Source: PoT sp049331405 (lineage in GTDB: Bacteria > Planctomycetota > Planctomycetia > Isosphaerales > Isosphaeraceae). Taken from it: a DNA stretch of 64,000 bases. Under the pieces are notes generated by a model that was not told the origin of the DNA, ran no database searches, and saw only the letters and a list, made by a program, of their open reading frames with translations. The stretch covers positions 8,680,001 to 8,744,000 of the forward strand of contig NZ_CP186274.1 in assembly GCF_049331405.1 (NCBI RefSeq), given 5' to 3'. The position numbers and the translations under genes were made by a program. Positions 40,301 to 48,621 of the stretch are shown piece after piece; the stretch's first letter is position 1, and each line of letters opens with the position of its first letter.

Positions 40301-40757
40301 GCCATTCGCCGATGTCGAAAATCTGGATAATATTGGGATGCTGGAGGCGGGCGACCGACTCCGCCTCGGCCCGGAACCGCGACCGGTACTCGTCGCGGGC
40401 GAACTCGCCGCTGAGGAGCATCTTGAGCGCGACGACCCGCTGGAGCTGCGCGTGCCAGGCCTTGAAGACGATCCCCATGCCCCCGCGACCGAGCTCCGCG
40501 AGGATCTCGTAATCGCCGACCTGCGACGGTGCGACCAGGGTCGCGGCCTGCGAAGGCCCCCCCTCGACCGCGACCCCCGAGAGTGTCCGCAGCGAGAGCA
40601 CGACCGGGTCCGGGGCGCGGTCGAGCGCCTCGAGGACGGCCTCGCAGCCCGGGCAGCCCTCGACGTGCTCGGCGATCCGCTCCAGCGAATCCTCGGGCAG
40701 GACGCCGAGGTTGAATGCGGCCAGGTCGTCCTGGGAAGGGCAGTCCGGTCCTGGCAT
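37314..40757 (-). CDS. Zinc-finger, Ser/Thr kinase, transmembrane WD40 receptor
   Basis: 1147 residues. N-terminal anti-sigma-like zinc finger (HVEGCPGC: His31, Cys35, Cys38), protein kinase domain with GRGGMG (90-95), catalytic Lys112, HRDLKPSN and DFG, one membrane helix (ALSAAVLIVSVLAFVLVLW) and then a long array of WD40 repeats such as ISPDGKTLVSVGKGNGIRTW and LSPDGRKLVTGGRDGRAVLW, filling more than half the protein. Divergent from an ECF sigma factor gene. The zinc finger suggests it holds that sigma factor inactive, as in planctomycete sigma/kinase pairs; this is inference. ATG at 40757 has GGAGG ten bases upstream. Confidence 0.93.
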   Translation of the reverse strand: MPGPDCPSQDDLAAFNLGVLPEDSLERIAEHVEGCPGCEAVLEALDRAPDPVVLSLRTLSGVAVEGGPSQAATLVAPSQVGDYEILAELGRGGMGIVFKAWHAQLQRVVALKMLLSGEFARDEYRSRFRAEAESVARLQHPNIIQIFDIGEWRASELSPPVPYFTLEFVDGGSLSQQLADRPWTAAKSAHAVSTLARAVHHAHGQGIVHRDLKPSNVLITADGRLKLCDFGVAKQLTGTDLKTLNGLLVGTPEYMAPEQADGRGEQAGPAADVYALGAILYTTLTGRPPFQSASLLDLLEQVRSREPMPPRRLQPAVPRDLETICLKCLNKDPRRRYGSALLLAEDLERYQGGLPILARPVGPLEMSWKWTRRRPAVAALSAAVLIVSVLAFVLVLWQWQRAEGKAESEAKARQMAQQARRKAVEEQAELALNQGLTLCDQGEVGHGLLWLVRSLALATEADTKSLDRAIRVNLAEWRSQLGRARSRVRHGIPILDLAISPDGKTLVSVGKGNGIRTWDVASASGTGTPMIPPDFGTSRWIERVAFPPRISRIFVTADEEGRVTSWDVTGRLPVGKPFLHPPGHVIWGMAFTPDGKRLVTCCDDGIARVWDFNTRQLMGQPLAHSDVVGFYTLSLSPDGRKLVTGGRDGRAVLWDLDTGKAIGAPLVHNAPVSALAFCADGERIVTGTRDGKLHVWSPGKGRVADLTPQGTSIMSLATSPDGRIFATGTAWGVVRLWDAAQLGQVGPTFKFASAATALAFLPDGKGLAVGLDDGSIEIWDIPTPQSIGAPLAMNSPIHSVFFGGDGSSLLACGADGARWWNVDTGREQGPLMHSSRLEPDGTVKSSDGRRTYDVVDMTEGASLAADRRSLALARWSGDEGRVRGRVEVWDAQARERQRVSEELPSPVLGAVYSPDGKWLLTWEAKPKTALLWNAETLRDPKPVLRSLDLPIQQAAFTRDGKALLLANRDLNARIWDPIGDHEIGLETPLRHGYPVTAVAYDAPGKRMATGCQDGSVRIWDAATGKLSQDIRGSAGEVVGLAFSPDGSMLLTASHDGTARFWDPESGRQLGPPLRHTDAVLCVAFAPDGKSVATGTKEGFARRWRVPASPDEGSVAEIRNWVEEQTGLQLDELGAVRPLSRLDPKAPR

Positions 40758-40881
40758 GGTCTCGCGTCCTCCGGGATATTGCGACCGCCATCGCCTTCGT
40801 ATGATTAATGCGCGTCTCGTGAAACGACTTTCGGAGCACGAGACGCCGACGCCTTCGACGCCCCGCCCCGAGGAGCCTTGC

Positions 40882-41484
40882 ATGGGGGAGTCCCGCCCCG
40901 AAGTCCGCCAGACCTCGCTCACGCTGCTGGAGCGGGTCCGCGCCAACGAGGCCGACGCCTGGACGCGCCTGATCGACCTCTACACCCCCATGCTACGATA
41001 CTGGTGCGCGCGGGCGGGGCTCCAGTCCTCCGACGCCGACGACGTGATCCAGGAGGTCTGCCGCTCGGCGATGGCCGGCCTCCCCGACTTCCAGCGCGAT
41101 CGGCCGGGCGACACCTTCCGCGGCTGGCTCCGGGTCATCACCCGCAACGCCCTCGCCCTCCACTTCCGCCGCAAGGGGCGGCACCCGAGCGCCCCGGGGG
41201 GCACCGAGGCCTTCCTCCGCCTCGAGGAACTCGCCGACCCCCGCCCCGACCTCCCCGACGAGGACTCGCAGGCCCAGATCCAGGGGCTCTACCGACGCGC
41301 CCTGGAGCTCGTCCGCGGCGAGTTCGAGGACCGCACCTGGCAGATGTTCTGGCTCACCGTCGTCGAGGACAAGGTCCCCAACGACGTCGCCGCCCAGTTC
41401 GGCGTCTCGGCCGTCGCCGTCCGCAAGGCCAAGTCGCGCGTCCTGCTCAGGCTCCGCCAGGAAGTCGGCGACCTCATCGCCTGA
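40882..41484 (+). CDS. ECF RNA polymerase sigma factor
   Basis: 200 residues. Region 2 reads WTRLIDLYTPMLRYWCARAG and DVIQEVCRSAMAGL. The loop FRGWLRVITRNALALHFRRK completes region 2.3-2.4, and region 4 has VPNDVAAQFGVSAVAVRKAKSRVLLRL. It lies divergent to the zinc-finger kinase with 124 bases between, which should hold both promoters. The pairing fits planctomycete ECF groups that work with a Ser/Thr kinase. ATG at 40882 has GAGGAG six to seven bases upstream; a longer open frame overlaps the kinase start and is unlikely. Confidence 0.95.
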   Translation: MGESRPEVRQTSLTLLERVRANEADAWTRLIDLYTPMLRYWCARAGLQSSDADDVIQEVCRSAMAGLPDFQRDRPGDTFRGWLRVITRNALALHFRRKGRHPSAPGGTEAFLRLEELADPRPDLPDEDSQAQIQGLYRRALELVRGEFEDRTWQMFWLTVVEDKVPNDVAAQFGVSAVAVRKAKSRVLLRLRQEVGDLIA

Positions 41485-42400
41485 GCCTCGAGTCCCGCGG
41501 ACGGATCCGCCGCCAGGTTTCTCGCGACGGGGCGGACAGGCGGGGTGCGACGCCCTCATCGCGCACAAGGACGCAATCACGAATCCCCACGTCTCGACCT
41601 TCTTGAACGACGCCACCCATCGACCCCGGCTCTCCTGCAGTCGTCCAGATGCCATTTCATGCCGAACATCCATCCAGAGGGGCGAGGGTTCCTGGCAAGG
41701 ATTCCGATCAACGAACGAGATGCTGTCACGCCTAGCGCATTCACCGTGAATGGAGTGTGATGCGTCAGACGTACGCGAGAGGACCTGGGCCAGGTCCTCT
41801 CTCCAATACCTCCCGAACTCCACTCGCGTGCCGGTGCAATAGTGAAGTGTGTTTGTCGGCAGACGGCCCATGGAATTGTCTAGAGCCAGGAGTCACTCGC
41901 GACCGCGGTGACGACCCACCCGGGAATGAGATCTCGGATCTCCTCTGATCGGTTCGACCCCCGACTGGCGTCCCCCTCCGCCGAACGGGAAGTCCTTCCG
42001 CCGTATCCCGCGAAAAGCGTCGAGGACGCCCACGGCCGCGCCACGCCCGCGGCCCGGAGTCGAGGACTTTCGAACCCGCAGAGACACCCATCCTCGAGCC
42101 TTGCGTAAGCACTTCGACCCGCGAGGTCTTCGCGAAATGGCTCCGGCATGCGCACCGATAACCAGATACGATGTTGTGAACAATAAAAATCATGAAGATT
42201 CGGTTGATGTCCGGAACGAAGTCGATGGCGACGACGCTACCTTCCGAGAGCCGGGCCCGGAGCCATGAAGCGGGACGATGTTTCCAGGTTTCTTTGTCAT
42301 CAGCGCAAGTAATTGCGTAGGGATCCGGCCGCATTCAGGCGTCCGAGAGCAATCCCCCGCGCCGGTCCTCTTTCCTCGTTCATTTCAAGGAGCCTTCCCA
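41485..42400. other. Intergenic region between ECF sigma and DUF1559 genes
   Basis: About 916 bases, lower in GC than surrounding genes. Open frames exist on both strands (longest 189 codons on the minus strand) but none has a ribosome binding site or protein-like composition. It contains the 25-base palindrome at 41777-41801 and probably the promoter of the DUF1559 gene near its right end. No RNA gene recognised. Confidence 0.55.
41777..41801. repeat. 25-base perfect inverted repeat
   Basis: GAGAGGACCTGG-G-CCAGGTCCTCTC: 12-bp arms with a one-base centre, followed by no T run on either strand. It could be an operator for a dimeric regulator or a cruciform; no function shown. Confidence 0.6.
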
Positions 42401-43444
42401 ATGAAACGCCGCGGTTTCACGCTGATTGAACTGCTGGTCGTCATCGCCATCATCGCGGTCCTGATCGCGCTCCTCCTGCCGGCCGTCCAGGCCGCGCGCG
42501 AGGCCGCTCGCCGGGCCCAGTGCACCAACAACCTCAAGCAACTCGGACTCGCCTCGCACAATTACATCTCGGTGAACGACGTCTTCCCCGCGCAGTGCAT
42601 GCCGGACGGCGTCGACGGGCTCGACAACTGGGGATTTAGCTGGTACTCGGCCCTGCTGCCGCAGCTCGAGCAGCAGCCCATCTTCAACTCAATCAACTAC
42701 AGCGTCTCCCCCTGGAACGGCGCCAACAGCACGGCCTACAACACCCAGCTCGGCCTCTGGGTCTGCCCGTCCGAGAGCCAGACCCAGCGCCTCACGTCGA
42801 TGTACATCGCCAACTACGTGGGCAACTACGGCGGCCCCGCGGTCATCCAGCCGTACTCGGGCCTCATCATCCCGACGGTTGACCTGGAGGTCACGTACCT
42901 GACCAGGCTCAGCCCTGTGCGGCTGGCCTCGATCACCGACGGGACCTCGAACACCGCGATGTTCAGCGAGCGTCTACTCGGCCTGCCGCTGGGCACGACC
43001 GTCGGCCCCGGCGGCAACAATGCCAAGCGGGCGATCTTCACCGGGACGGTCTCCATCACCCCGGCCGCCTCGACCGTCAACGGCGCCGCACAGGCCCTGT
43101 CGTTCGTGAACGGCTGCAAGTCGATCACGGCGACCTCGTACGATCCGAACGCCCAGACGATCGGCGAGTACTCGTTCGTCGGCTACCCGCTCCACCTCGG
43201 CCTGACGAGCTACAACCACGTCGTGGGGCCGAACACGCCGTCGTGCGAGAACCCGGGCGAGGCCTCGTGGATCACCATCCCGCCGTTCAGCGCCTCGTCG
43301 GCGACGAGCAACCACTCCGGCGGCGTGAACGTCGGCATGAGCGACGGCTCGGTCCGATTCATCAAGGACTCGGTGAACCTCCAGGCATGGTGGGCCCTCG
43401 GCTCCCGCGCCAATGGCGAGGTCATCAGCTCCGACGCCTTCTGA
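42401..43444 (+). CDS. DUF1559 domain protein (type IV pilin-like, planctomycete)
   Basis: 347 residues. N-terminal prepilin signal RRGFTLIELLVVIAIIAVLI, cleaved before Phe (GFTLIE), then ALLLPAVQAAREAARRAQC and NNLKQLGLASHNY, the DUF1559 hallmark. The C-terminal motif NVGMSDGSVRFIKDSV is the H-X9-DG region of this family. Planctomycete genomes carry many such proteins, probably exposed on the cell envelope; function is unproven. ATG has AAGGAGCC before it. A small lipoprotein gene follows 200 bases downstream. Confidence 0.95.
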   Translation: MKRRGFTLIELLVVIAIIAVLIALLLPAVQAAREAARRAQCTNNLKQLGLASHNYISVNDVFPAQCMPDGVDGLDNWGFSWYSALLPQLEQQPIFNSINYSVSPWNGANSTAYNTQLGLWVCPSESQTQRLTSMYIANYVGNYGGPAVIQPYSGLIIPTVDLEVTYLTRLSPVRLASITDGTSNTAMFSERLLGLPLGTTVGPGGNNAKRAIFTGTVSITPAASTVNGAAQALSFVNGCKSITATSYDPNAQTIGEYSFVGYPLHLGLTSYNHVVGPNTPSCENPGEASWITIPPFSASSATSNHSGGVNVGMSDGSVRFIKDSVNLQAWWALGSRANGEVISSDAF

Positions 43445-43645
43445 TCCTGTGTAATAGGCGTCGATTCGGCGCATGAACCCACGCCATCCGGGGGCGATCC
43501 CTTCCCGATTCGGGCGGATCGCCCCTCACCTCATGTCGACGCAATGCAATAAGGGCGTGTGCCTCCGCTTATTGCACTCGATGTGCGGCGACAACCGGTA
43601 CAACAACCGTTCGGCCCCATTCGATAGCAAAGGGAAGCCATATCC

Positions 43646-43867
43646 ATGAGTCGTTTGAACCGCTGGATGGGCCTCGGAATCCTGGCGACCGCGATCAGCG
43701 GCTGCTCGGGCGGCGGCGTGGAGGAGGGGATGCCTTCGACTCCGAAGCTCATGCAGCCGCCGACCGACATGACGGCGAAGATGCTCGAGCATTCCAAGCA
43801 GAAGCCCCAGAAGGCCCGCGCGGGCCTCGTGCCGCCCCCGCTCGGTCCCACGCGAGGGCGACGTTGA
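43646..43867 (+). CDS. Small lipoprotein downstream of the DUF1559 gene
   Basis: 73 residues. Signal and lipobox are LGILATAISGC with Cys20; the mature part is short and ends in Pro/Arg (GLVPPPLGPTRGRR). A GGGAAG site lies nine bases ahead of the ATG. Pairing with a DUF1559 gene is common in planctomycetes and suggests joint function at the envelope, which is inference. Confidence 0.75.
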   Translation: MSRLNRWMGLGILATAISGCSGGGVEEGMPSTPKLMQPPTDMTAKMLEHSKQKPQKARAGLVPPPLGPTRGRR

Positions 43868-43882
43868 GGCCTTCGCCCCGGC

Positions 43883-44872
43883 TCAGTCCTTGCTGAGCTT
43901 CTTGCGCGAGGGGGGGACGATGCCCATCTGCTGCATGAGCATCTGCAGATCCTCCCACGCGTCCTTCTTCGCGGCCGGGTTGCGGAGCAGGTAGGCCGGG
44001 TGGTAGGTGACGACGGTGAGGATCCCCCGGTAGCGGTGCCACTTGCCCCGGAGCCGGCCCATCGAGAGGGCGGTCTCAAGGAGCGTCTGCGCGGCGATGC
44101 GGCCGAGCAGGCAGAGGAACTCGGGCCGGATGATGTCGATCTGCTTCTCCAGATAAGGGAGGCAGTTGGCGATCTCCCTCGGCTCGGGGTCCCTGTTCTC
44201 GGGCGGGCGAGACTTGAGGATGTTGGCGATGTAGACGTCGGCCCGGTCGAGCCCCATCCCCTTGGTGATCATATCCGTCAGTAGCTGCCCCGCGCGGCCG
44301 ATGAACGGCAGGCCCTGGCGGTCCTCGTCGGCGCCGGGGGCCTCGCCGATGAACATGAGCCGGGCGGTCGGCGACCCCGAGCCGAAGACCGTCTGCGTCC
44401 TCGACGCCGCCAGGTGCGGGCAGCGCTGGCAGGTCGAGACCTCGGCCGCGAGCGTCGCCAGCAAGGCCGGCCGCTCGGCCGCGGGGGTCTCGGGCGAGGT
44501 GGGCTCGACGATGCCGAAGAGCGACGAGGTCGAGCTGGCCGCCGCGGGGCGCTTCGCCGGAGCCGGCGGAGGGGCCTGGGGTCGCGCCGGGGGCGTCGCC
44601 GGAGGCGTCGGCATCGTGATCGTCGGCGCGGCGACCGGCGTCGGCGTGGGGGCCGGCGTCGGCGTGGGGGCCGGGACCGGAGCCCTCGCCGGGACCGGAG
44701 CCTGGATCGACGCACGGACCGGGGTGACGGCCTCGGCGAGGGGCCGAGGCGGGGCCTCGCCCGGCAAGGGGACCGCGATGCGATCCACCCCGGCGAGGTT
44801 CAGCGACTGGAGCCGTTGCCGCATCGAGCGGACAAGGCGGCCGAATTCCTCCGCGGCCGGGTCGCCGCTCAT
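43883..44872 (-). CDS. Uracil-DNA glycosylase, family 4 (Fe-S type)
   Basis: 329 residues; the catalytic part starts near 135. Four cysteines for a [4Fe-4S] cluster are Cys148, Cys151, Cys237 and Cys254. Motif A is GEAPGADED (176-184) and the later motif is TYHPAYLLRNP. The enzyme removes uracil from DNA. Residues ~50-130 form a Pro/Ala-rich spacer (PVPARAPVPAPTPTPAPTPT), unusually long for the family; usual length is about 200-230 residues. The start ATG overlaps the stop of the NADH dehydrogenase gene by four bases (ATGA), so the two are translationally coupled. Confidence 0.93.
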   Translation of the reverse strand: MSGDPAAEEFGRLVRSMRQRLQSLNLAGVDRIAVPLPGEAPPRPLAEAVTPVRASIQAPVPARAPVPAPTPTPAPTPTPVAAPTITMPTPPATPPARPQAPPPAPAKRPAAASSTSSLFGIVEPTSPETPAAERPALLATLAAEVSTCQRCPHLAASRTQTVFGSGSPTARLMFIGEAPGADEDRQGLPFIGRAGQLLTDMITKGMGLDRADVYIANILKSRPPENRDPEPREIANCLPYLEKQIDIIRPEFLCLLGRIAAQTLLETALSMGRLRGKWHRYRGILTVVTYHPAYLLRNPAAKKDAWEDLQMLMQQMGIVPPSRKKLSKD

Positions 44873-46170
44873 GAGGACCTCCCCGAGAGCGCCGGCTCGG
44901 GCTCGGCCACATGCTGGTCATCCTGCCGGGCTGCGCCGGTGATGAGGCGGGCGCCTCGGTCGTAGGTCAGGTAGAGCCAGGCCCACTCGAAGAGGACGAC
45001 GAACCGGTTGCGGAACCCGATCAGGAAGAAAAGGTGGATGAAGAGCCAGGCCAGCCAGGCGAGGAGCCCCGAGAGCTTCACCTTGCCGAGGTCGGCCACG
45101 GCCGCCGCGCGACCGATCGTCGCCAGCGAGCCCTTGTCCCAGTAGCGGAACGGCAGATACGCCTGCCCCTTGAGGGCCCTCCGCAGGTTCCTGGCCGCGT
45201 GCTTCCCCTGCTGCATCGCGGCCGGGGCGACGCCCGGCACGGGCTTGCCGTCCTGCTCGATCGCCGCGAGGTCGCCGACGATGAAGACGTCGTCGCGCCC
45301 GGGGATCGTCAGGTCGGGGTTCACCTTCACTCGGCCGGCCCGGTCGAGAGGCACGTTCAGGGTCTGAGCCAGCGGCGACGCCGAGACACCCGCCGCCCAG
45401 AGGACCGTCTTGGCTTCGATCCGATGGTCCCCGACCGTCACGCCGTCGGCGTCGATGCATGAGACCATCTGGCTCGTCCTGGCGTCGACCCCGAGCTTCT
45501 CGAGCTGGACCTTCGCCTTCTCCGAGAGGCTCTCGACATACGTCGGCAGGATCCTCGCCGAGCCCTCCAGCAGGATCACGTGGGCCTGCGTGGGGTCGAT
45601 GTGGTAGAAGTCGCGGGCCAAGGCGTGGCGGGCGATCTCGGAGACGGCCCCGGCCAGTTCGACCCCGGTCGGCCCGCCGCCGACGATGACGAAGTTCAGC
45701 CAGGCTCGGCGCTTGGCCTCGTCGGGCTCGCGCTCGGCGACCTCGAAGGCGGAGAGGACCCGTCGCCTGATCTCGAGGGCATCCGTGATGCTCTTGAGCC
45801 CCGGGGCGAACGGGGCCCATTCATCGTGGCCGAAATACGAGTGGGTGGCGCCCGTCGCGATGAAGAGGTAGTCGAACGGCACCGACCCGTCGGCGAGGAC
45901 GACCGTCTTCGACTCGAGGTCGATCGACTTCGCCTCGGCCAGCATCACCTCGACATTCTTCTGCCCGCGCAGGATCCGGCGGATCGGCGTGGCGATGTCG
46001 CTCGGGTTCAGGCCGGCCGTCGCCACCTGATAGAGCAGGGGCTGGAAAAGGTGATGATTCTGGCGGTCGATGATGGTCAGCCTGACGGGAGCGTTACGAA
46101 GCTCCTGCGCCAGGGTCAGGCCGCCGAAACCACCGCCGAGGATCACGACTCGAGGCCATTGATCGTTCAT
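44869..46170 (-). CDS. Type II NADH dehydrogenase (NDH-2)
   Basis: 433 residues. FAD-binding VVILGGGFGGLTLAQEL at the N-terminus, the second dinucleotide fold FVIVGGGPTGVELAGAVSE, ATGATHSYFGHDEW between them, and DVFIVGDLAAIEQDGKPVPG near residue 300, all as in NDH-2. The C-terminal hydrophobic part (LAWLAWLFIHLFFLIGF) is typical of membrane attachment. It passes electrons from NADH to quinone without pumping protons. I used the ATG at 46170; an in-frame GTG three codons upstream is possible. Coupled to the uracil-DNA glycosylase downstream. Confidence 0.93.
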   Translation of the reverse strand: MNDQWPRVVILGGGFGGLTLAQELRNAPVRLTIIDRQNHHLFQPLLYQVATAGLNPSDIATPIRRILRGQKNVEVMLAEAKSIDLESKTVVLADGSVPFDYLFIATGATHSYFGHDEWAPFAPGLKSITDALEIRRRVLSAFEVAEREPDEAKRRAWLNFVIVGGGPTGVELAGAVSEIARHALARDFYHIDPTQAHVILLEGSARILPTYVESLSEKAKVQLEKLGVDARTSQMVSCIDADGVTVGDHRIEAKTVLWAAGVSASPLAQTLNVPLDRAGRVKVNPDLTIPGRDDVFIVGDLAAIEQDGKPVPGVAPAAMQQGKHAARNLRRALKGQAYLPFRYWDKGSLATIGRAAAVADLGKVKLSGLLAWLAWLFIHLFFLIGFRNRFVVLFEWAWLYLTYDRGARLITGAARQDDQHVAEPEPALSGRSS

Positions 46171-46296
46171 GCTCGCCACATCCGGGGGAAAACTCCGGGC
46201 GCAGGATGGCCAGGGAGTGGGGGATCACTCTCGTAATCGAGAGCCGCCTCGTCTCGACCGCCGCCGCCTCGGATCCCGGTCGGGACCTGGCCGGAC

Positions 46297-47688
46297 TTAC
46301 GGCTGGTTGACCTTGCGGGCGGGCTCGCGCTCAGGCTGGAACTCGGTCCGGAGCCAGCGCTGCCAGGCCGGGATGTCGTATCCGAAATCCTGGCCAGTGA
46401 GCTTGACGAGAGCACCAAGGACCTCGACATTCTGATACGAGTACGACATGATCCGAGGGATCGGCCCCCTCGAACCCAGGAGCCCGCCCCCCATCGCGAG
46501 CGAAGGGGCGGCGTTGACCCAGGGGACCTGCGTGGCCCCGTAGGCCACCACGCCCGGCCCGACGACCGGCGGGGTCAGGATGCCCAGCGAGCTCCCGTTG
46601 GTATAGATCGGCGCGCCGTAGGGGATTCCTGGATTCACGGAGCCGAAACCGGGGCCCGAACCGCCGCCACCGCCCGAGTTATCCATGACCATCCGATACT
46701 CGGTCGTGATCAGGGCCGGGACGAGATGTGGGACAGTCTTCACCGCGTCGAGGTTCGAAAGGGTCCAGGCCGCGCGGTTGACGACCTCGGGGTTGCTCGA
46801 CCCCAGGGCCCTGATCAGCATCGGGATGACGTTGTTCTCGCTCCTGCGTTCCAGCTCCGAGAGCGTGACGTGCCTGACGTCGGACTCGGCCTCCCCGAGG
46901 ATCCGGTGGACGAGCGCCGCGGCGGCCTCGGGGCCGGGGATCACGCCCAAAACGTGGGAGAGCAAGGTCCGGAGTTGCGTCGAGTCCTCGCCGAGCACCT
47001 TGACCAGCGGCTTGACCGCGATCGGCTCGCGGATCTCCATGAGCTGCTGCTCGGCCTCTCGGGCGCGGTCGGATGCCCCGCCGACGATCGCCTGGCGGAG
47101 GAGTCGGATCCGGCGGACCCAAGACGCCTGCTCGGCGCTGGTGGCGACCTGAGTCTCGCGGTTCTCGCGTTCCTCGGGGGTCACCCACTTCCCTTTGTAC
47201 TTCACGAGCCCCTGTGCCTGGAGGACGTCATCACCCGTGAGCCAGCGGTCGCCCGACTGGACGTGTCCGAGCTTCTGGTGGGCCTGGCCGTGGTTCGGGT
47301 CTTTCTTGAGCGCGTTCTCGAAGTGGAGCGTCGCCAGGTCGGCCAGCTTGTGCTCCTCGCACCAGGCGCCGAGTTCGTACTGGGCGTCGGCCGAGTCCTC
47401 GACCTTCTTGCGTTTGGCGACGTAGTCGTCCAGGGGGCTCGGCTCGCGCACGACGTTGACGATCTGCTTCTTCTGGAAGCTGAGAGGGACCTTCCCGTTC
47501 TCGGTGATGACCGAGACGCGGTCGGGATGGGCCGCATCCGACAGGACCTTGCCCTTGATCTGCCCGCCGCCCCTGATGGAGATCTGGTCCCCGGAGGCGT
47601 CGACCGTCGCCGACAGCAGGAGGCCCGAGGCGACCCCCCACTTCAGAAGCGTCTTCAAGCCAAGATCGACCCTGAGCAAGCCGGTCAT
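46297..47688 (-). CDS. Secreted HEAT/TPR-like repeat protein
   Basis: 463 residues. An N-terminal hydrophobic signal (LLKWGVASGLLLSATVDASG) is followed by a small strand-rich domain (ISIRGGGQIKGKVLSD) and a TPR-like pair (DAQYELGAWCEEHKLADLA, then ALKKDPNHGQAHQKLGHVQ). A segment with WLTGDDVLQAQGLVKYKGKW leads to several HEAT-type repeats (IAVKPLVKVLGEDSTQLRTL, NVIPMLIRALGSSNPEVVNR). A Gly-rich stretch of ~80 residues interrupts before a final folded end (IPAWQRWLRTEFQPERE). Similar proteins occur in planctomycetes with unknown function. ATG at 47688 has GGAGG eight bases ahead. Confidence 0.82.
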   Translation of the reverse strand: MTGLLRVDLGLKTLLKWGVASGLLLSATVDASGDQISIRGGGQIKGKVLSDAAHPDRVSVITENGKVPLSFQKKQIVNVVREPSPLDDYVAKRKKVEDSADAQYELGAWCEEHKLADLATLHFENALKKDPNHGQAHQKLGHVQSGDRWLTGDDVLQAQGLVKYKGKWVTPEERENRETQVATSAEQASWVRRIRLLRQAIVGGASDRAREAEQQLMEIREPIAVKPLVKVLGEDSTQLRTLLSHVLGVIPGPEAAAALVHRILGEAESDVRHVTLSELERRSENNVIPMLIRALGSSNPEVVNRAAWTLSNLDAVKTVPHLVPALITTEYRMVMDNSGGGGGSGPGFGSVNPGIPYGAPIYTNGSSLGILTPPVVGPGVVAYGATQVPWVNAAPSLAMGGGLLGSRGPIPRIMSYSYQNVEVLGALVKLTGQDFGYDIPAWQRWLRTEFQPEREPARKVNQP

Positions 47689-47853
47689 GCGCCCGACCTC
47701 CAGTCCAGCTCGTTGAGAGCGGTGACACCTAGCCGCGGAACCTGGCATCAACCTTATTTTACAAGGACGAGCAACGCGTCGACAGGCCCCGTAGGCCCTT
47801 CGCCTCATTTGTTAAACTAGCGAGCCCATACCCGTTGAGTCAGGAGAGCCACG

Positions 47854-48366
47854 ATGAGTCAAGCGGTGCAAGAACACCGGTCGCAATCGCCACAGGCCTT
47901 AAAAATTGCCGTGATGACGATCTCGGACACGCGTACGGTCGAAACGGACACCTCGGGGGCCCTGATCGTCTCGCTATCTCAAGAGGCGGGGCACGAGGTC
48001 GTCGAGCGAGCGATCGTCCCCGACGAGCCCGATCGCATGCGGCCGTTCCTGCTCGACTTCGAGGCCAGGCCCGAGGTCGACGCCATCCTGCTCACCGGCG
48101 GCACCGGCATCAGTGCGCGCGACCAGACCTTCGAGACGGTCTCCGCGCTCCTCACCAAGCCGCTCCCCGGCTACGGCGAGCTCTTCCGCATGCTCAGCTA
48201 CGCCGAGATCGGCCCCGCCTGCATGCTGAGTCGGGCCGTCGGGGGCCTGATGAACCGGACCGTCCTGCTGGTGATGCCCGGGTCGCGAGCCGCCGTCGAG
48301 TTGGCGATGACGAAGATTATCCTGCCAGAGTTGCCGCACCTCGTCCGCGAGGCCCGCAGGCATTGA
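47854..48366 (+). CDS. moaB: Molybdopterin adenylyltransferase-like protein MoaB/MogA
   Basis: 170 residues. The molybdenum cofactor fold is visible: IAVMTISDTRTVETDTSG, LLTGGTGISARDQTFE with the TGGTG nucleotide loop, KPLPGYGELFRMLSY and the C-terminal VMPGSRAAVELAM. MogA/MoaB-type proteins adenylylate molybdopterin for metal insertion. ATG at 47854 with GGAGAG upstream. Single gene; no other cofactor gene nearby in the window, apart from a MOSC protein 10 kb downstream. Confidence 0.92.
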   Translation: MSQAVQEHRSQSPQALKIAVMTISDTRTVETDTSGALIVSLSQEAGHEVVERAIVPDEPDRMRPFLLDFEARPEVDAILLTGGTGISARDQTFETVSALLTKPLPGYGELFRMLSYAEIGPACMLSRAVGGLMNRTVLLVMPGSRAAVELAMTKIILPELPHLVREARRH

Positions 48367-48621
48367 TCCCCGGGGCGGACGGCAAAAAAAACGGACCGGA
48401 ACGGTAGCTCTCCCTAACCGCCCGGCCCGCGGAACAGGCTGCCTGTTAAACAGGAGCAAGTCCACCCGGCATTGCCATATCTCGTGCCGAACGCTCTGAA
48501 TTCCTTCGCGGAGCCATTTTCCAGGGGTTTGGACTCAATTCACTCATGAGCCAGCCCCGACGACCCGCTCGAAAATCGAGCATTCATGCCGAAGCTACGT
48601 GCAAACGGTTCCATCTGATCA

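Noticed and set aside
35937..40808. Plus-strand open frame of 1623 codons
   Set aside because: It runs antisense across the start of the ACT kinase, the MFS transporter and the WD40 kinase, all of which have clear domains and ribosome sites on the minus strand. The predicted protein is Arg/Asp/Pro/Gly-rich without any motif, as expected for the complement of GC-rich coding sequence.
41765..42334. Minus-strand open frame of 189 codons
   Set aside because: No ribosome site, irregular composition and no recognisable domain; treated as non-coding.
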